Source of the DNA: Mesostigma viride
Lineage: Eukaryota > Streptophyta > Mesostigmatophyceae > Mesostigmatales > Mesostigmataceae
Reading direction: 5' to 3'
DNA: 60,000 bases
NCBI GenBank assembly: GCA_009746045.1
Contig: RPFO01000078.1
Coordinates: 1,275,107-1,335,106, forward strand
Below, piece after piece: positions 25,465 to 35,676 of this stretch (position 1 is the first letter of the stretch; every line of letters starts with the position of its first letter). The notes below the pieces were generated by a model. It searched no databases, was not told where the DNA came from, and saw nothing but the letters and a program-made list of their open reading frames with translations. Made by a program: the position numbers and the translations under genes.

Positions 25465-25803
25465 CTACTGCTTGCTAGGGCCAATGGTCAGCTGAGAGAA
25501 AGTCACTGTAACTGCTGTCCCCTCCCCCTGACTGCTGAGTGTGGGTGGCTTGGAGCATTCACGTGTGATGTGCATCCCCTCAGGCAATGGCATGTGTTCC
25601 CTAACAAACCTATCTGCATCTGTAATGTTATCAAACCCTTTCCACTTAGCACTAGAGCCTTGGGACAATATCTTATCTTTAATATGCTCCTCACAAGTCT
25701 TCCAGCTGTAGAATATAGCAGGCCTACCCTTATCCCCGTCGTGAGCTACTGCGTAGTAAGGAAATCCAGACTGTCCACCCTTGTTTATTTTACGTCGTGG
25801 CAT
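25465..25803 (-). CDS. Small ORF with RNase H1 N-terminal / viroplasmin-type hybrid-binding domain
   Basis: An intact 112-residue protein lies upstream of gag. Residues about 12-72 fit the RNase HI N-terminal (hybrid-binding, caulimovirus VI-like) fold: GFPYYAVAHDGDKGRPAIFYSW, then a C-x-x-H helix, then AKWKGFDNITDADRFVREHM. These match the usual 'YAV..G...GI...W..C...V......KF..F....A..F' pattern. The domain binds RNA-DNA hybrids or dsRNA. Here it stands alone, separate from the pol-encoded RNase H catalytic domain, so it may help reverse transcription or RNA protection. The C-terminal 35 residues are polar. The start codon is conserved in the decayed old copy (6082). I infer function from the domain pattern only. 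Confidence 0.75.
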   Translation of the reverse strand: MPRRKINKGGQSGFPYYAVAHDGDKGRPAIFYSWKTCEEHIKDKILSQGSSAKWKGFDNITDADRFVREHMPLPEGMHITRECSKPPTLSSQGEGTAVTVTFSQLTIGPSKQ

Positions 25804-26528
25804 GTTACATCATAGTCTGGCAGCGGCTTGCAAGCAAGAGAGAAAGGGGAAACCCAGGCTACCTCTAATGCAGTGACCTTAAACAAACGAGGAGAGAGCA
25901 CGGAGTATATCACAGCACACGCCCGAGCCTTCCGCAGGAACGGGCTATACGCACACACGGAGGTAAACACCGTCAACACAGTCGGCAACAGCCAGACGGT
26001 ATCCACCCCCACGACCCCTTGCAGGTCAAACAACGAATGTCCGTCTCCGCGACGTCCATGGGCACCAACAACATTTACAACCTATAGAGGCACAACATAT
26101 AACATAAACCCCCTGCGCGCGCGTTCCCGGATAGAGAGCAAGCTCGCCAGCTAGCCTTCAGCAGGCATAGCTTTGTAAAGAAAGAATTCTAACTAGGGGA
26201 CGTACCATCTTCGATGACGTTAATCCCTCCTGAGCTGGCCGCCACCCGGTGTCGTTGAAGGCAAGCCCTGGCCGCCACTAGGTGTCGTTGAAAACAGGAG
26301 AGCTGAACGCTATCGTTGACAGCACCTCACCACAGGACTATTGCTAGCCCCGCCGAGTATCCCAGACTGGCCGCTTGCTGCTAGGTCGTCGTTGAATCCC
26401 TTTACGGGCTGGCCGCCGGCCTGACAGCAATCGTTGAATTCCGGAACCTCTACCTACGCCAAGCTTCGTCTTGGTATCCTAATTGGCTCACTAACCCTCT
26501 CCGCGAGAGTTAGCTAACCTTTCCAGCA
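25804..26528 (-). other. Untranslated leader of the young Gypsy element
   Basis: No ORF of note. It carries several CGTTGA(A/C) motifs (complement of the TCAACG repeats in the old leader) between about 26250 and 26440. The site corresponding to the old element's 0.74-kb insertion (about 26080) is empty here. Confidence 0.6.
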
Positions 26529-26546
26529 CATTTCCTCCGATAACCA
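26529..26546 (-). promoter_or_regulatory. Primer-binding site of the young Gypsy element
   Basis: Minus-strand TGGTTATCGGAGGAAATG one nucleotide inside the 5' LTR, identical to the old copy. Confidence 0.75.
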
Positions 26547-26547
26547 G

Positions 26548-27131
26548 TGTTACGTCCCTGCCCAGACTCACCTAGCCTGAGCTACGTAGCAAAAGACCCT
26601 TCTTGCCGGAATTAGGAATAATTCAAGATAGCCTAAAGTAGGTTGCGCTTCACGACGTGAGTCGTGAGATATCTGGCATCACGGCTTAATGCCAAGCTAA
26701 TTAGTTCACACTTATAATGGCTAGCAATACCAATTACAAATGGATAATGCCCCGGGCTCAATGTGTAGGCGTATTCGCACTTATCATTCATTAAACCAAG
26801 AGGACGAGACTCTCGTCCTTGGACCACTTTAACCTAGGTTGGTTGCGGCGCAGATACACGCCAATTTCCTTAGAACAATCCGAGTCACTCATTCCACGTA
26901 GGATCCGGGCCGACATCGACCCTCAACTATAGGATCCACGCCTAGAACCACTGACAGACTCAGAACCGGCGCGGCGCCACAGCGCCGGCCCCTAAAAGGA
27001 CAACCTAGAACCAAAATAACTAGTCCAATTCACACAATAGCCAAGGTCCGTAAAACCCAAGTCCAATAGACCAAACAGCCTTAGTAATTTATTCCATTGT
27101 TACGTCCGGCCAAAAGGGCAGGGACGTAACA
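26548..27131 (-). repeat. 5' LTR of the young Gypsy element
   Basis: 584 bp, same ends and internal motifs as 15498-16081. It lies 91 bp from the plus-strand 3' LTR of the old element (27223), forming a large inverted repeat with it. Confidence 0.95.
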
Positions 27132-27222
27132 TAGTACTCTTATAGTAGCGTAGTCTTACTTGTTCCCTTTCTATCGATCCTTTGTACGGTAGGGACTACC
27201 GACCCCCGTGGGGGGGGAGGAG
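27132..27222 (+). other. Resumed 3' end of the old Gypsy element with polypurine tract
   Basis: Begins with the second TAGTA duplication and continues the sequence interrupted at 15497. It ends in GTGGGGGGGAGGAG (27209-27222), the polypurine tract abutting the 3' LTR. It holds no coding sequence. Confidence 0.88.
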
Positions 27223-27767
27223 TGTTACGTCCCGGCCCTTTTGGTCGGACGTAACAATGGAATAAATTACCAATTAAGGCAGTTTGGCCTGTTGTAATGG
27301 TTTGTATGGATTTTGGTTATTGTGTGAATTGGACTAGTTATTTTGGTCCTAGGTTGACCTTTTAGGGGCCGGCGCAGTGGCGCCGCGCCAGTTCTGCCAG
27401 GGTTCGTCTGTAGTTTTATGCGTGGATCCTGTAGTTGAGGGTCGATGTCGGCCCGGATCCTACGTGGAATGATTGACTTGGATTGTTCTAGAAGGATTGG
27501 CGTTGTATCTGCGCCGCAACCGACCTAGGTTAAATTAGTCCAAGGACGAGAGTCTCGTCCTCTTGGTTTGATGAATGTTAAGTGCGAAAACGCCTTCACA
27601 TTGAGCCTGGGGCAATTATCCATTTGTAATTGGTATTGCTAGCCAATATAAGTGCGTACAGTTAGCTTGGCATCACGCCGCGGTGCCAGATATCTCACGA
27701 CTCACGTCGTGAAGCGCAATCTACATAAGGCCACCTTGAATTAATCCTAATTCCGGCAAGGAGGATC
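27223..27767 (+). repeat. 3' LTR of the old Gypsy element, first part
   Basis: Matches the 5' LTR (3982-4577) from its TG end up to GGAGGATC. There the 2.5-kb element is inserted, with GATC duplicated at 27764-27767 and 30292-30295. The last 47 bp of the LTR are at 30296-30342. Confidence 0.92.
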
Positions 27768-30291
27768 TGTCACGTCCGTGATCATTTACGTCCGTGCACT
27801 CAAGAAGTTACGCGATTGCCGTAATCAGAATCGTTACGTCCGACGTTTGGTTGGTTCCGATTCAGTATAGGCCGCAGGCTTTGTTCCTTGGGCCGGTGTA
27901 GAGCGCCGCGCCGGAAAGGCCTGAATTTCTAGAGTGACAGTCTTAGGTGACCTGACTTAGGTTCGGGCACAAGACTTTGGGGCGCAAAGCCTTGGTGGCT
28001 TGCGCAATATTCTGGTGCGTGACATTTGGCAGTTACGAATCTTTTGTATTGTCCAGACGGAATGATGTTCAGTCCATCGGACAAAGCTAGATACGCAGAT
28101 CGTAGTGTGCGGTGTGCTGGCTCGCACGTGGCTGTCGAATAGACTTGCTCTGCATTTTGCTGGCAGTCTAACTGCACGTCAGGCGGCTTGCTGGCAAATG
28201 CGACAGCGCATGGATGCCGGGATTTTTGGAGGTATTTAGGAGCACAGCAGCGGCCATGGTGGTCGTTGTTCGCTCGTTACTCTCCCTCACAACTTGGTGT
28301 TGTCGTCAAGGGGTTTAATAGTGGAACAACCCGGAGCAGCCCCCGAGAGTGGTTGCAATGAGTAATTGTCATGAGATTGGTTGACGGAAGTGATAACTGT
28401 TTGGTTTCGTCAAGATAATGTGTGTATTGTGGGCGAGACTCGGGAAGGAACCCGGTCGTCGTTGGCCAGTGAGCCATAGCTGGGGTAAGCGGGATAGGTA
28501 GACAGGATAGGGGGCGCTAAAGGACACTGCCAGCCGTAAGCCAAGCGGAGCAGTGTGGCGTCACCCGAGGCCTGCTAGGTTATCAAGAACCGCTTAGCCT
28601 TATTTGGACAGTGACGCACAAGTACGACATTATACGACTAGACAACACTTGTATTCTTGTCGATGTCTTTTGAAATTAAATGTGAATGGTTTGGTTGCTT
28701 TCCAAATATATAAAGCATCATGGTTTTATTCTACACCTGGCTGGCTACGGAATTGCCTGTCATGAGGTCGGCGGCCAAGTATGTCCGTGACCTGCATCAC
28801 ACTGGATTTTTAACGAGCGAACAACCCTTGGCGGGTTCAGTTCGGCCAGCCTGGGGTTCCTCCTGCTTCACCCAGGGAAGCACAAGGAAGAGGTTATTGC
28901 TTAGCCTTCAAAAGCATCTGAAGAGGTTAGGCTTTTCCCTGTAAAAAGCCATTGAAGGGGTTATTGCTAAGCCTTTAAAAGCATGCATGTTAAGGTTGTT
29001 GCTGATCCTGGAAAAGCATCTTTGAGCAGCTGGATTTTTTTTTTCCTTTTTGCTGCTGCCTGGAATGACGCCCTCTTTGGGCTTCCTTCGGTTGTGTGAG
29101 ATGCCTTTCTTTCACTTTTTGCTCTCAAGTTTTTGTGAGCTAAAGAGTGGGGGGGGAGGTGGCATATCACACACATGATTACAGCTGATAGTGGATGCAT
29201 TCAAGTAGCGGTAATGATCAGTCCAGGATATAATGGCAAGCAAACGCGACAGCTGTCACGTCCGTGATCATTTACGTCCGTGCACTCAAGAAGTTACGCG
29301 ATTGCCGTAATCAGAATCGTTACGTCCGACGTTTGGTTGGTTCCGATTCAGTATAGGCCGCAGGCTTTGTTCCTTGGGCCGGTGTAGAGCGCCGCGCCGG
29401 AAAGGCCTGAATTTCTAGAGTGACAGTCTTAGGTGACCTGACTTAGGTTCGGGCACAAGACTTTGGGGCGCAAAGCCTTGGTGGCTTGCGCAATATTCTG
29501 GTGCGTGACATTTGGCAGTTACGAATCTTTTGTATTGTCCAGACGGAATGATGTTCAGTCCATCGGACAAAGCTAGATGCGCAGATCGTAGTGTGCGGTG
29601 TGCTGGCTCGCACGTGGCTGTCGAATAGACTTGCTCTGCATTTTGCTGGCAGTCTAACTGCACGTCAGGCGGCTTGCTGGCAAATGCGACAGCGCATGGA
29701 TGCCGGGATTTTTGGAGGTATTTAGGAGCACAGCAGCGGCCATGGTGGTCGTTGTTCGCTCGTTACTCTCCCTCACAACTTGGTGTTGTCGTCAAGGGGT
29801 TTAATAGTGGAACAACCCGGAGCAGCCCCCGAGAGTGGTTGCAATGAGTAATTGTCATGAGATTGGTTGACGGAAGTGATAACTGTTTGGTTTCGTCAAG
29901 ATAATGTGTGTATTGTGGGCGAGACTCGGGAAGGAACCCGGTCGTCGTTGGCCAGTGAGCCATAGCTGGGGTAAGCGGGATAGGTAGACAGGATAGGGGG
30001 CGCTAAAGGACACTGCCAGCCGTAAGCCAAGCGGAGCAGTGTGGCGTCACCCGAGGCCTGCTAGGTTATCAAGAACCGCTTAGCCTTATTTGGACAGTGA
30101 CGCACAAGTACGACATTATACGACTAGACAACACTTGTATTCTTGTCGATGTCTTTTGAAATTAAATGTGAATGGTTTGGTTGCTTTCCAAATATATAAA
30201 GGCATATCACACACATGATTACAGCTGATAGTGGATGCATTCAAGTAGCGGTAATGATCAGTCCAGGATATAATGGCAAGCAAACGCGACA
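27768..30291. mobile_element. Non-coding TGTC...GACA element made of two direct repeats
   Basis: Two direct units, 27768-29251 (1,484 bp) and 29254-30291 (1,038 bp), are separated by the dinucleotide GC. They are nearly identical over 947 bp and then a final 91 bp. Unit 1 has an extra 446 bp (28715-29160) at the junction of those blocks. Ends are TGTCACG and CGCGACA, and the host LTR shows a 4-bp GATC duplication. Terminal dinucleotides and short inverted ends suggest LTR-type integration. The structure looks like two joined LTRs rather than LTR-internal-LTR. No ORF with recognisable similarity. The block 28715-29160 contains degenerate repeats around TTATTGCTAAGCCTT and a G-rich tract before GGCATATC. 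Confidence 0.75.
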
Positions 30292-30295
30292 GATC

Positions 30296-30342
30296 TTTCG
30301 CTACGTAGCTCAGGCTAGGTGTGTCTGGGCCGGGACGTAACA
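30296..30342 (+). repeat. 3' LTR of the old Gypsy element, last part
   Basis: TTTCGCTACGTAGCTCAGGC... to ...GGGACGTAACA, the terminal 47 bp of the LTR, followed by the GCGAG target duplication (30343-30347). Confidence 0.92.
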
Positions 30343-30888
30343 GCGAGGCCATCCACGGTGGAAGCTGCGATCAGCGAGCCCGTCTCTGAGGCCCTTGCAC
30401 AGAATATTGATGGCGTCGTATAGCTTAGATGCCCGCATATTATTGTTAATTATTATTATCAACATCACTCCGTTGGGAGTCAATGTAGCACATATCCCTG
30501 AGAAGGGGCATCTTAGGCATCCTAGTAGGCTACTTCACGGCAAGGGTGGGAATGTAAGCTACCCTTGCTCTAGGTGCACCAGGGCACCCGCACCACCATG
30601 CTGTCTCAGGTTCAACCCGCCTAAGGGGGGGATCCTGGCACGGGGGAGGAAGATCATCATGGCTATACAAGGGCTAGGGCATGGCTTCTCGGCAGAGAGC
30701 ATCTCTCTGCATAGGCATAGCATGGCTAAATTCTTAATGCATCCATGGGGGTCCCATTATAGACATAGCATGGCTAAATGTTGAAGGCAGCATCCATGGG
30801 GGCCATTATGGGCGCACATGCCGGCGCGTACGTGGGCCACATGCTAGGCTATAAGCCTTACTAATCTACACTACTGGTATATATATTC

Positions 30889-33304
30889 CTAGTCTGAGGT
30901 GGCAGGAGGGGGCTGCCAGGGCTTGTGGTCAACGTGAATGACCGCCCCCCTCCAGTATACCGGCTTCTCCCTTGCGCTCTGCCGGAGCTGAAGGTAGGTC
31001 GGCCATAGCTCGCGTCGCCGCTGTTGCTGGGCCAGGGTCAAGTCGTCGTCCAGCGTGAAGCGAGTCTCCGAGAGCTTCTTGCGGCATTTAAGGAACGCCA
31101 GCTTGTCCGCCATGTACTTAAAGGTGAGGAGCACAGGTGCCGGGCCAGCCTTCCCCCGCGCGCGGGGGAGGCGGACAGCCGACATGTCCAGCTCACCAGT
31201 AAGTAACATGGGGGCAAAAATGGCGCGCTTAACCCTTAGTCGGGAAACTACCCGACCTGTCGGGTAGTTTGACTAACGGTCGAATTTCGCGCCGCGCCGT
31301 GAGCGCCGCGCCACTTGTGACGGATGTCAGTGGTCCGGTGGGTCCGGGGACACTAGGGACGAGGGTGGTGCATAGGTTTGGGGGTAATATTCGCCATAGC
31401 CTGGTAATTACAACGTGCATTGAGCAGGTATCACGTGACTTTGGCGGGAAATTTTCACTCGCGCGCGCGCGTAACTAGATATGGCTGCCAGCATGCCGTT
31501 CTCACGGAAATTTTGCGTGTCGAGGCTAGAAACGGTTCAGAATCTCGCTCAGAATGACTTTGCGTGATTTTCGTAGGTCAGGCATGGCCAAACTTGTAGG
31601 ATTGGGAAAATTCAGGTAGGAAAATACTGCCTTCTGGGTCGTCAGTGCCAGATGAGTAATCGCTTATCATATTTACATTTTATCCTCGTGGCCGGGCAGT
31701 CTGCGCCAGCCCAAGCATCCAGATTTGGTACCGGATGTCCGCTGATGCGTTTGCTGGGAATGCGGACGCGTTGATAGGTAATATTTGAACGGAGCATCAA
31801 CCTTGTAATCATAAAGGATGCATGCATGATGCGGCTATGGCGACCTATGCCTGTAAAGCAATGGTATGTGTGAGATATGAGGGTCCCGGCCAGTGGAATC
31901 CGGGCAGGACGTGAACGAGCCAGGTATGGCAACGTGTTTGCGTGTCCTTTGCAGCGGAATACGTCTCCCATGCATTATATTTGACGAGCTTTTTAGTGCA
32001 CCTTTCAGCAAGCCTCCATGCCTGCTGTAAAGAGGGGTATTAGCCCTGCAAGTGACCAGTTTATGGCATTTCTTTGGAGCATATCATTTCGTTAATGCAG
32101 GTAGGCAACATGTTTGTATTCCAGCACCTTTGGCAATCTTTTATAGCTTGCTATAATGCATTCTTGTATTGCATGTCTTAGATGGCTGTTTACGCGCGCG
32201 TAACCCACACACATATATGAGCACCTTATATAGGTCTAATGGGTTATCCGGGTGGTCTGACCCAAGGAATGCACCATTGGACTATCCAACTAAGTTGTCC
32301 AATGTTGTTGTTGAGGTTCCCTACCCTCCCAGGGAAGTTAGGTGGGGGTTCACTTTTCCTTGGGGAAAAAAGATCGTCTTTTGTCCAAGTTTGACTGGAG
32401 CTATCATCCAAATGCTTCGATAAACCCGTGGTATTATTGCATATTCTGAAAGCCCTCGAAGTGTAGATACTCCTAGCACCTTGGTTGGGGGCATTTGGAG
32501 TTGTGGCCTGTGAGTTATGATTTTTCTCATTTTCAGGGGTCTGAAAGTGCCAAAAATGGTCCTCCCGACTAAGGGTTAAATGCCTCAAGAAGGCTCGTGG
32601 AGGTCTCACCTGCCAGCTGGTCGAAGTGCTTGACGATGACATTGTGGCTGCGCCGGGCGATGTCGGCTTCCTCGCGAAGGTCGAGGGCTTGTTGCTTGAG
32701 TTGTGCCGAGATGGTGGAGGTGGTGGAGGTGGTGTGCTGCTTAAGCAAGTCCGCCCAGGTGGAGGGAGCATCGCCGGCCGAGCCAGCAGGCGCCGGCTGG
32801 GCGGCGATGTCCTTCACCGCCTGGGCGGTGAGGCCGGCGGTGTCATGCAAGCTCTCAAGGGCGGTGGCGGTGGCTTGAAGGCGTTGGTCGAGGTCGAGGA
32901 GCTGGGCTTTGATGTCGGCAGTGGAGGCGGAAATGGCAGTGGAGGTGGAGGCGGCGGCGGTGGAAATGTGAGGAAGTTCAGCAGTCAGCGTGCCGCCGAT
33001 TGCTGCTACGTCGGCAGCAAGAGGGGTCACGTGCTGCTGAAAGGCTTCCGTGAGGATGGAACGGAGTGTGGAGGCGGAGATGGATGGAGCCCAGATCTCG
33101 CCGTCAGAGCGCATGAGATCGAAGGGAGTTGAGGATGGTGTGTTGGAGGTAGGCGCGGTTGCACCCGTCCAGCGTGCTGATGTTGTACCACCAGCTGCCG
33201 TCGGCGCAGATGAGGCGATTGATGTCGTAGAGATGGAGGTACAGGTCGTACAGCGAGGCGTAGTCCCCGTGGAAGATGCAACGCAGGGCAGTTGCCGGGG
33301 ACAT
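30889..33304 (-). pseudogene. LINE ORF1-like RNA-binding protein, copy 1, interrupted
   Basis: Reads from about 33304 to 32580, is cut by the TTAA element, and continues from about 31228 to the stop at 30889. It has the L1 ORF1p-like order: a coiled-coil/helical Ala- and Thr-rich region (AQLLDLDQRLQATATALESL); an RRM-like domain (NVIVKHFDQLAGETSTSLLEA, then after the insertion APVLLTFKYMADKLAFLKCRK); and a basic C-terminal domain (LTLAQQQRRRELWPTYLQLR). L1 ORF1p coats element RNA and acts as a chaperone. A frameshift lies near 33110. Copy 2 supplies the unbroken comparison. Confidence 0.65.
31233..32575. mobile_element. Non-autonomous piggyBac-like element
   Basis: 1,343 bp with perfect 13-bp terminal inverted repeats (CCCTTAGTCGGGA), flanked by TTAA on both sides (31229-31232 and 32576-32579). 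The uninterrupted copy-2 sequence (GCGCGCTTAACTGCC) shows a single TTAA. TTAA targets and CCC-starting ends are the hallmark of piggyBac. A second perfect palindrome (arms AAACTACCCGAC) lies at 31245-31270 just inside the left end. No transposase is encoded. The inside is unassigned and includes a (CG)n-rich stretch near 31460. Confidence 0.85.
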
Positions 33305-33838
33305 GTTGGTCCAGTCGTGATCATCGACCTTGACAGGTTCAGGCCGAAAGCGTGGTTCTTTGGGGCGTGAAAACCCTCCTGTGTTGTCGGCTGGGCGGCT
33401 GCGTTTAGGGTCAGGCGATGCCGATTAATTAATTAATTAATTAATTAATTAATTAATTAATTAATTAATTAATTAGACTCGTGCTCCCGTTGGGGAGTCA
33501 CGGAGCATTAACCCCGATGGATGGATGGATGGGTGCAAACAGTCCTACCGGTCTAATCTATCTACATCGGCTACATACTACATCTATCTAACAGCATTCT
33601 AACTACAACATCTATCTAGGCAGCCGCACACTGCCCTAGGGGAGCTATCTGGCGTGCCTCCCACGGGATTGCACACGCGGGCGCTTCCCCACTGGGGGGG
33701 GCTCGTTGTCCTCTATGATCGCCTGGGCCCACTTGGCCTTGTCCATCATCTTCTTCCAAATCACAGAGAGGCCTAGGCCCCCCACTCATGTCCTCTACTA
33801 GCTGTTCTTTGAAGGTGCGGGCCTTGCGGCGTCTAACA

Positions 33839-34297
33839 TCACTGGGCCCAGCCCACGTCAGGAGGTGCCGGCCAGCTAGGCTGGGCTGGTCGCAGTCCTG
33901 CGGGGGGGCCACGTGAGGTGTCTACCTGGTTGGTGCGAGCTAGGTGCCCTACTAGCTGCAGGCGTCGCTGCTTAATGGTGCTGGTGATATAGGGCATGCC
34001 CTGGTACAGGTCTTCATTGCGGACATGAGCATCATATCCTACTCTGAAAATGGAACGCAGCATGCTGGTGACCGCGCCGTCCAGCTTGCGGGCCAGGTCG
34101 GCGGTGAGGGTCCACGTCTCGGCCCCATACGTGAGAACAGGAAGGATCGAAGGGCGACGCCGATGGCGAGGCATTGAGCCCGCGGGAGGTTGCTGGGCGA
34201 CAACCAGTGCACGACCGGTGTCACTGCTGCCTGCCGGACCTGATGGCGAAGCTGCAGCCTGGGCTGCAGAATTTTCATGGCCGAGCGCATCCGCCAA
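33839..34297 (-). pseudogene. LINE polymerase C-terminal remnant
   Basis: Open frame containing ILPVLTYGAETWTLTADLAR, MLRSIFRVGYDAHVRNEDLY and RRLQLVGHLARTNQ. In RTE/CR1-like LINEs this segment follows the RT domain ('YG.E.W.L......+L.....R.LR......W.D...N..L....+..R+L...GH'). The catalytic palm is not present in the window. Confidence 0.6.
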
Positions 34298-34344
34298 ACT
34301 GCATGCGTTGCGTCAAAGGACGTTTGCTCGTCATATATATTGCG

Positions 34345-34939
34345 TCCGAGGATGCGGATGGCGCTGCCTTCTATTCCCCCAACCACCGGCCTGACATCGT
34401 GGTGCTGGACTTTGAGGGGGGTGGCCGGCATCTGCTTATTGACGTTTCGGTGGCGCGGCCCTTGGCTCTTAGCCACGTGGCTGGGGCCTCCCTCACGGCA
34501 GGTTACACGGCGGACCGGGCGGAGCGGGCCAAGCTCCTGGCCTACGGCGACGTCGGGCACCATCGTGTGGTGCCCTTTGTCCTGGAGGAGTTTGGGGCCA
34601 TGGGGCCCCTGACCTCCGCCTTCTTCAAGGAGTGTTGCCGGCTCCGGGAGGACCGGCTGGACCTGGAGGGCCAGCGGGCCCCATGGTCGGCGCGGACCTG
34701 GACGTCATATTGGCGTCAGCGCTTGTCGGTGGCGCTGACTCGGGCCATGGCTGACATCATGCTCCGCCGTACGCGGGCTGATTTTGCGGTGCAGCAGGGC
34801 TATTAGGTTCCTCCCGTTAGGCGTTTCCATTGGTCTTATCGTAGTATAGAGCTTTGACATGGCTCTGTATATAGGTTTATAGCTGGGCGTTTGCTTTGGT
34901 TTGAGTGATTTCACTCTGCTGTAAGTAATTATATTTTTA
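34345..34939 (+). mobile_element. 5'-truncated LINE with restriction-like endonuclease end, plus-strand copy
   Basis: 595 bp nearly identical to the 3' end of the minus-strand LINE at 37678-39553, in the opposite orientation. Flanked by a 12-bp duplication ATATATATTGCG (34333-34344 and 34940-34951). Encodes only the endonuclease-like C-terminus (RPDIVVLDFEGGGRHLLIDV), ending at the stop 34804-34806, and then a 3' UTR ending TTTTTA. Confidence 0.85.
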
Positions 34940-35021
34940 ATATATATTGCGTAATGGTACGAATTGTTTCTTGCCCATCCACATCCCTCGGGCTCTGGAC
35001 ACATATATACATATCTATCTT

Positions 35022-35676
35022 ACGGTAGGGACTACATACCGACCCCTGCGGAGGGGGAGGAGTGTTGCGGCCCGACCCTTGCTTGGAATGGGCGCAACAA
35101 TGGAATAAATGAGGTAGTTTGGCTTATCGTTCTAATCTGTTTGGAACTATGATAGTTTGCGTGATTCGGACTAGTTATTTTGGTCCTAGTTTGATGTATG
35201 CGACCCTACAGGGGCCGGTGCAGTCGCGCCGCGCTGGTTGAGATCTTGCCTGTACTCATATGCGTGGATTTTGTAGTTGGGGGTCGATGTCGACTCGAGG
35301 ATCCTGTGTGGAATGCACGCTTAATTGGAATTCTCTGGAAGGTTGGCGCTGTATCGGCACCGCCCCTTGCCAGTTTGGCAGACCTATAGGTGAAATTGGT
35401 CCGAGGACGAGAGTCTCGTCCTCTTGGTTTGATGAATGTTAAGTGCGACGAAGCCTTCACATTAAACCTGGTGCAACTATCCATTTGTAACTGGTCCTGC
35501 TAGCCATTATAAGTGTGTATTAATTAGCTTGGTATCAAGTCGCGGTGCCAGATATCTCACGACTCGCGTCGTGAAGCGCAATCTGCATTAGGCCACCTTG
35601 AATCTTCCTAATACCGGCACGGTTGATCTTTCGCTACGTAGCTCAGGTTATATGTAGGGCTGGGACGTTACTAACA
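35022..35676 (+). repeat. Diverged Gypsy LTR with adjoining polypurine tract
   Basis: The LTR at 35063-35676 (614 bp, TGTTGCGG...GTTACTAACA) is related along its length to the Gypsy LTRs above but clearly diverged. It keeps the TATAAGTG box, the GACGAGAGTCTCGTC palindrome and the TCACGAC/GTCGTGA hairpin (loop TCGC instead of TCAC). Just upstream, 35022-35062 matches the element's 3' end (GGTAGGGACTAC, then GGAGGGGGAGGAG). The rest of that element is missing, replaced by LINE sequence. Confidence 0.8.

Larger units (their letters stand above)
15498..27131 (-). mobile_element. Young Ty3/Gypsy chromovirus nested in an older relative, minus strand
   Basis: An 11,634-bp element of the same family in the opposite orientation. 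5' LTR 26548-27131 and 3' LTR 15498-16081, each 584 bp, differ at about one position by eye (GGA versus GAA near 15959/27009). It is flanked by TAGTA duplications. In coding order: hybrid-binding ORF, gag, pro-RT-RNase H-integrase-chromodomain, ORF3. Despite the near-identical LTRs, several single-nucleotide frame breaks are present in gag, pol and ORF3. They may be real post- or pre-insertion mutations or assembly/sequencing indels. Confidence 0.95.
30438..33420 (-). mobile_element. LINE-derived element with ORF1 only, copy 1 (split by a TTAA element)
   Basis: Minus-strand non-LTR element whose 3' end is a (TAA)-rich tail (30438-30460) preceded by a stem-loop ACTCC-CAAC-GGAGT. Upstream is a 3' UTR of about 430 bp and then ORF1. 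No ORF2 lies between ORF1 and the tail. Copy 2 (40225-41789) has the same organisation. The 5' limit, near 33420, is uncertain, and I found no clear target-site duplication. Confidence 0.65.
33424..35020 (-). mobile_element. 3' part of a LINE with (TAAT)n tail
   Basis: Minus-strand LINE fragment. Its 3' end is the (TAAT)n tail at 33424-33474, preceded by a stem-loop (CTCCC-CAAC-GGGAG inside GTG/CAC). The coding remnant (about 34330-33610, several frames) includes LTYGAETWTLTADLARKLDG and IKQRRLQLVGHLARTNQ, a pattern typical of the C-terminus of RTE/CR1-group LINE polymerases. It is split at 34345-34939 by another LINE, and part of it continues to about 35020. It is 5' truncated and frameshifted. 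Confidence 0.6.

Noticed and set aside
30395-30784. 129-codon plus-strand ORF
   Set aside because: It lies over the antisense of the LINE 3' UTR and tail and has no features of its own.
32569-33324. Separate Thr/Ser-rich host gene
   Set aside because: It is the 5' half of LINE ORF1, as shown by alignment with copy 2 at 40938-41789. The first 60 residues of the frame are out of phase.
34174-34806. A 210-codon ORF as a complete gene
   Set aside because: Only its last 150 or so codons are real coding sequence, from a truncated LINE insertion. The start of the frame is host LINE sequence read on the wrong strand.
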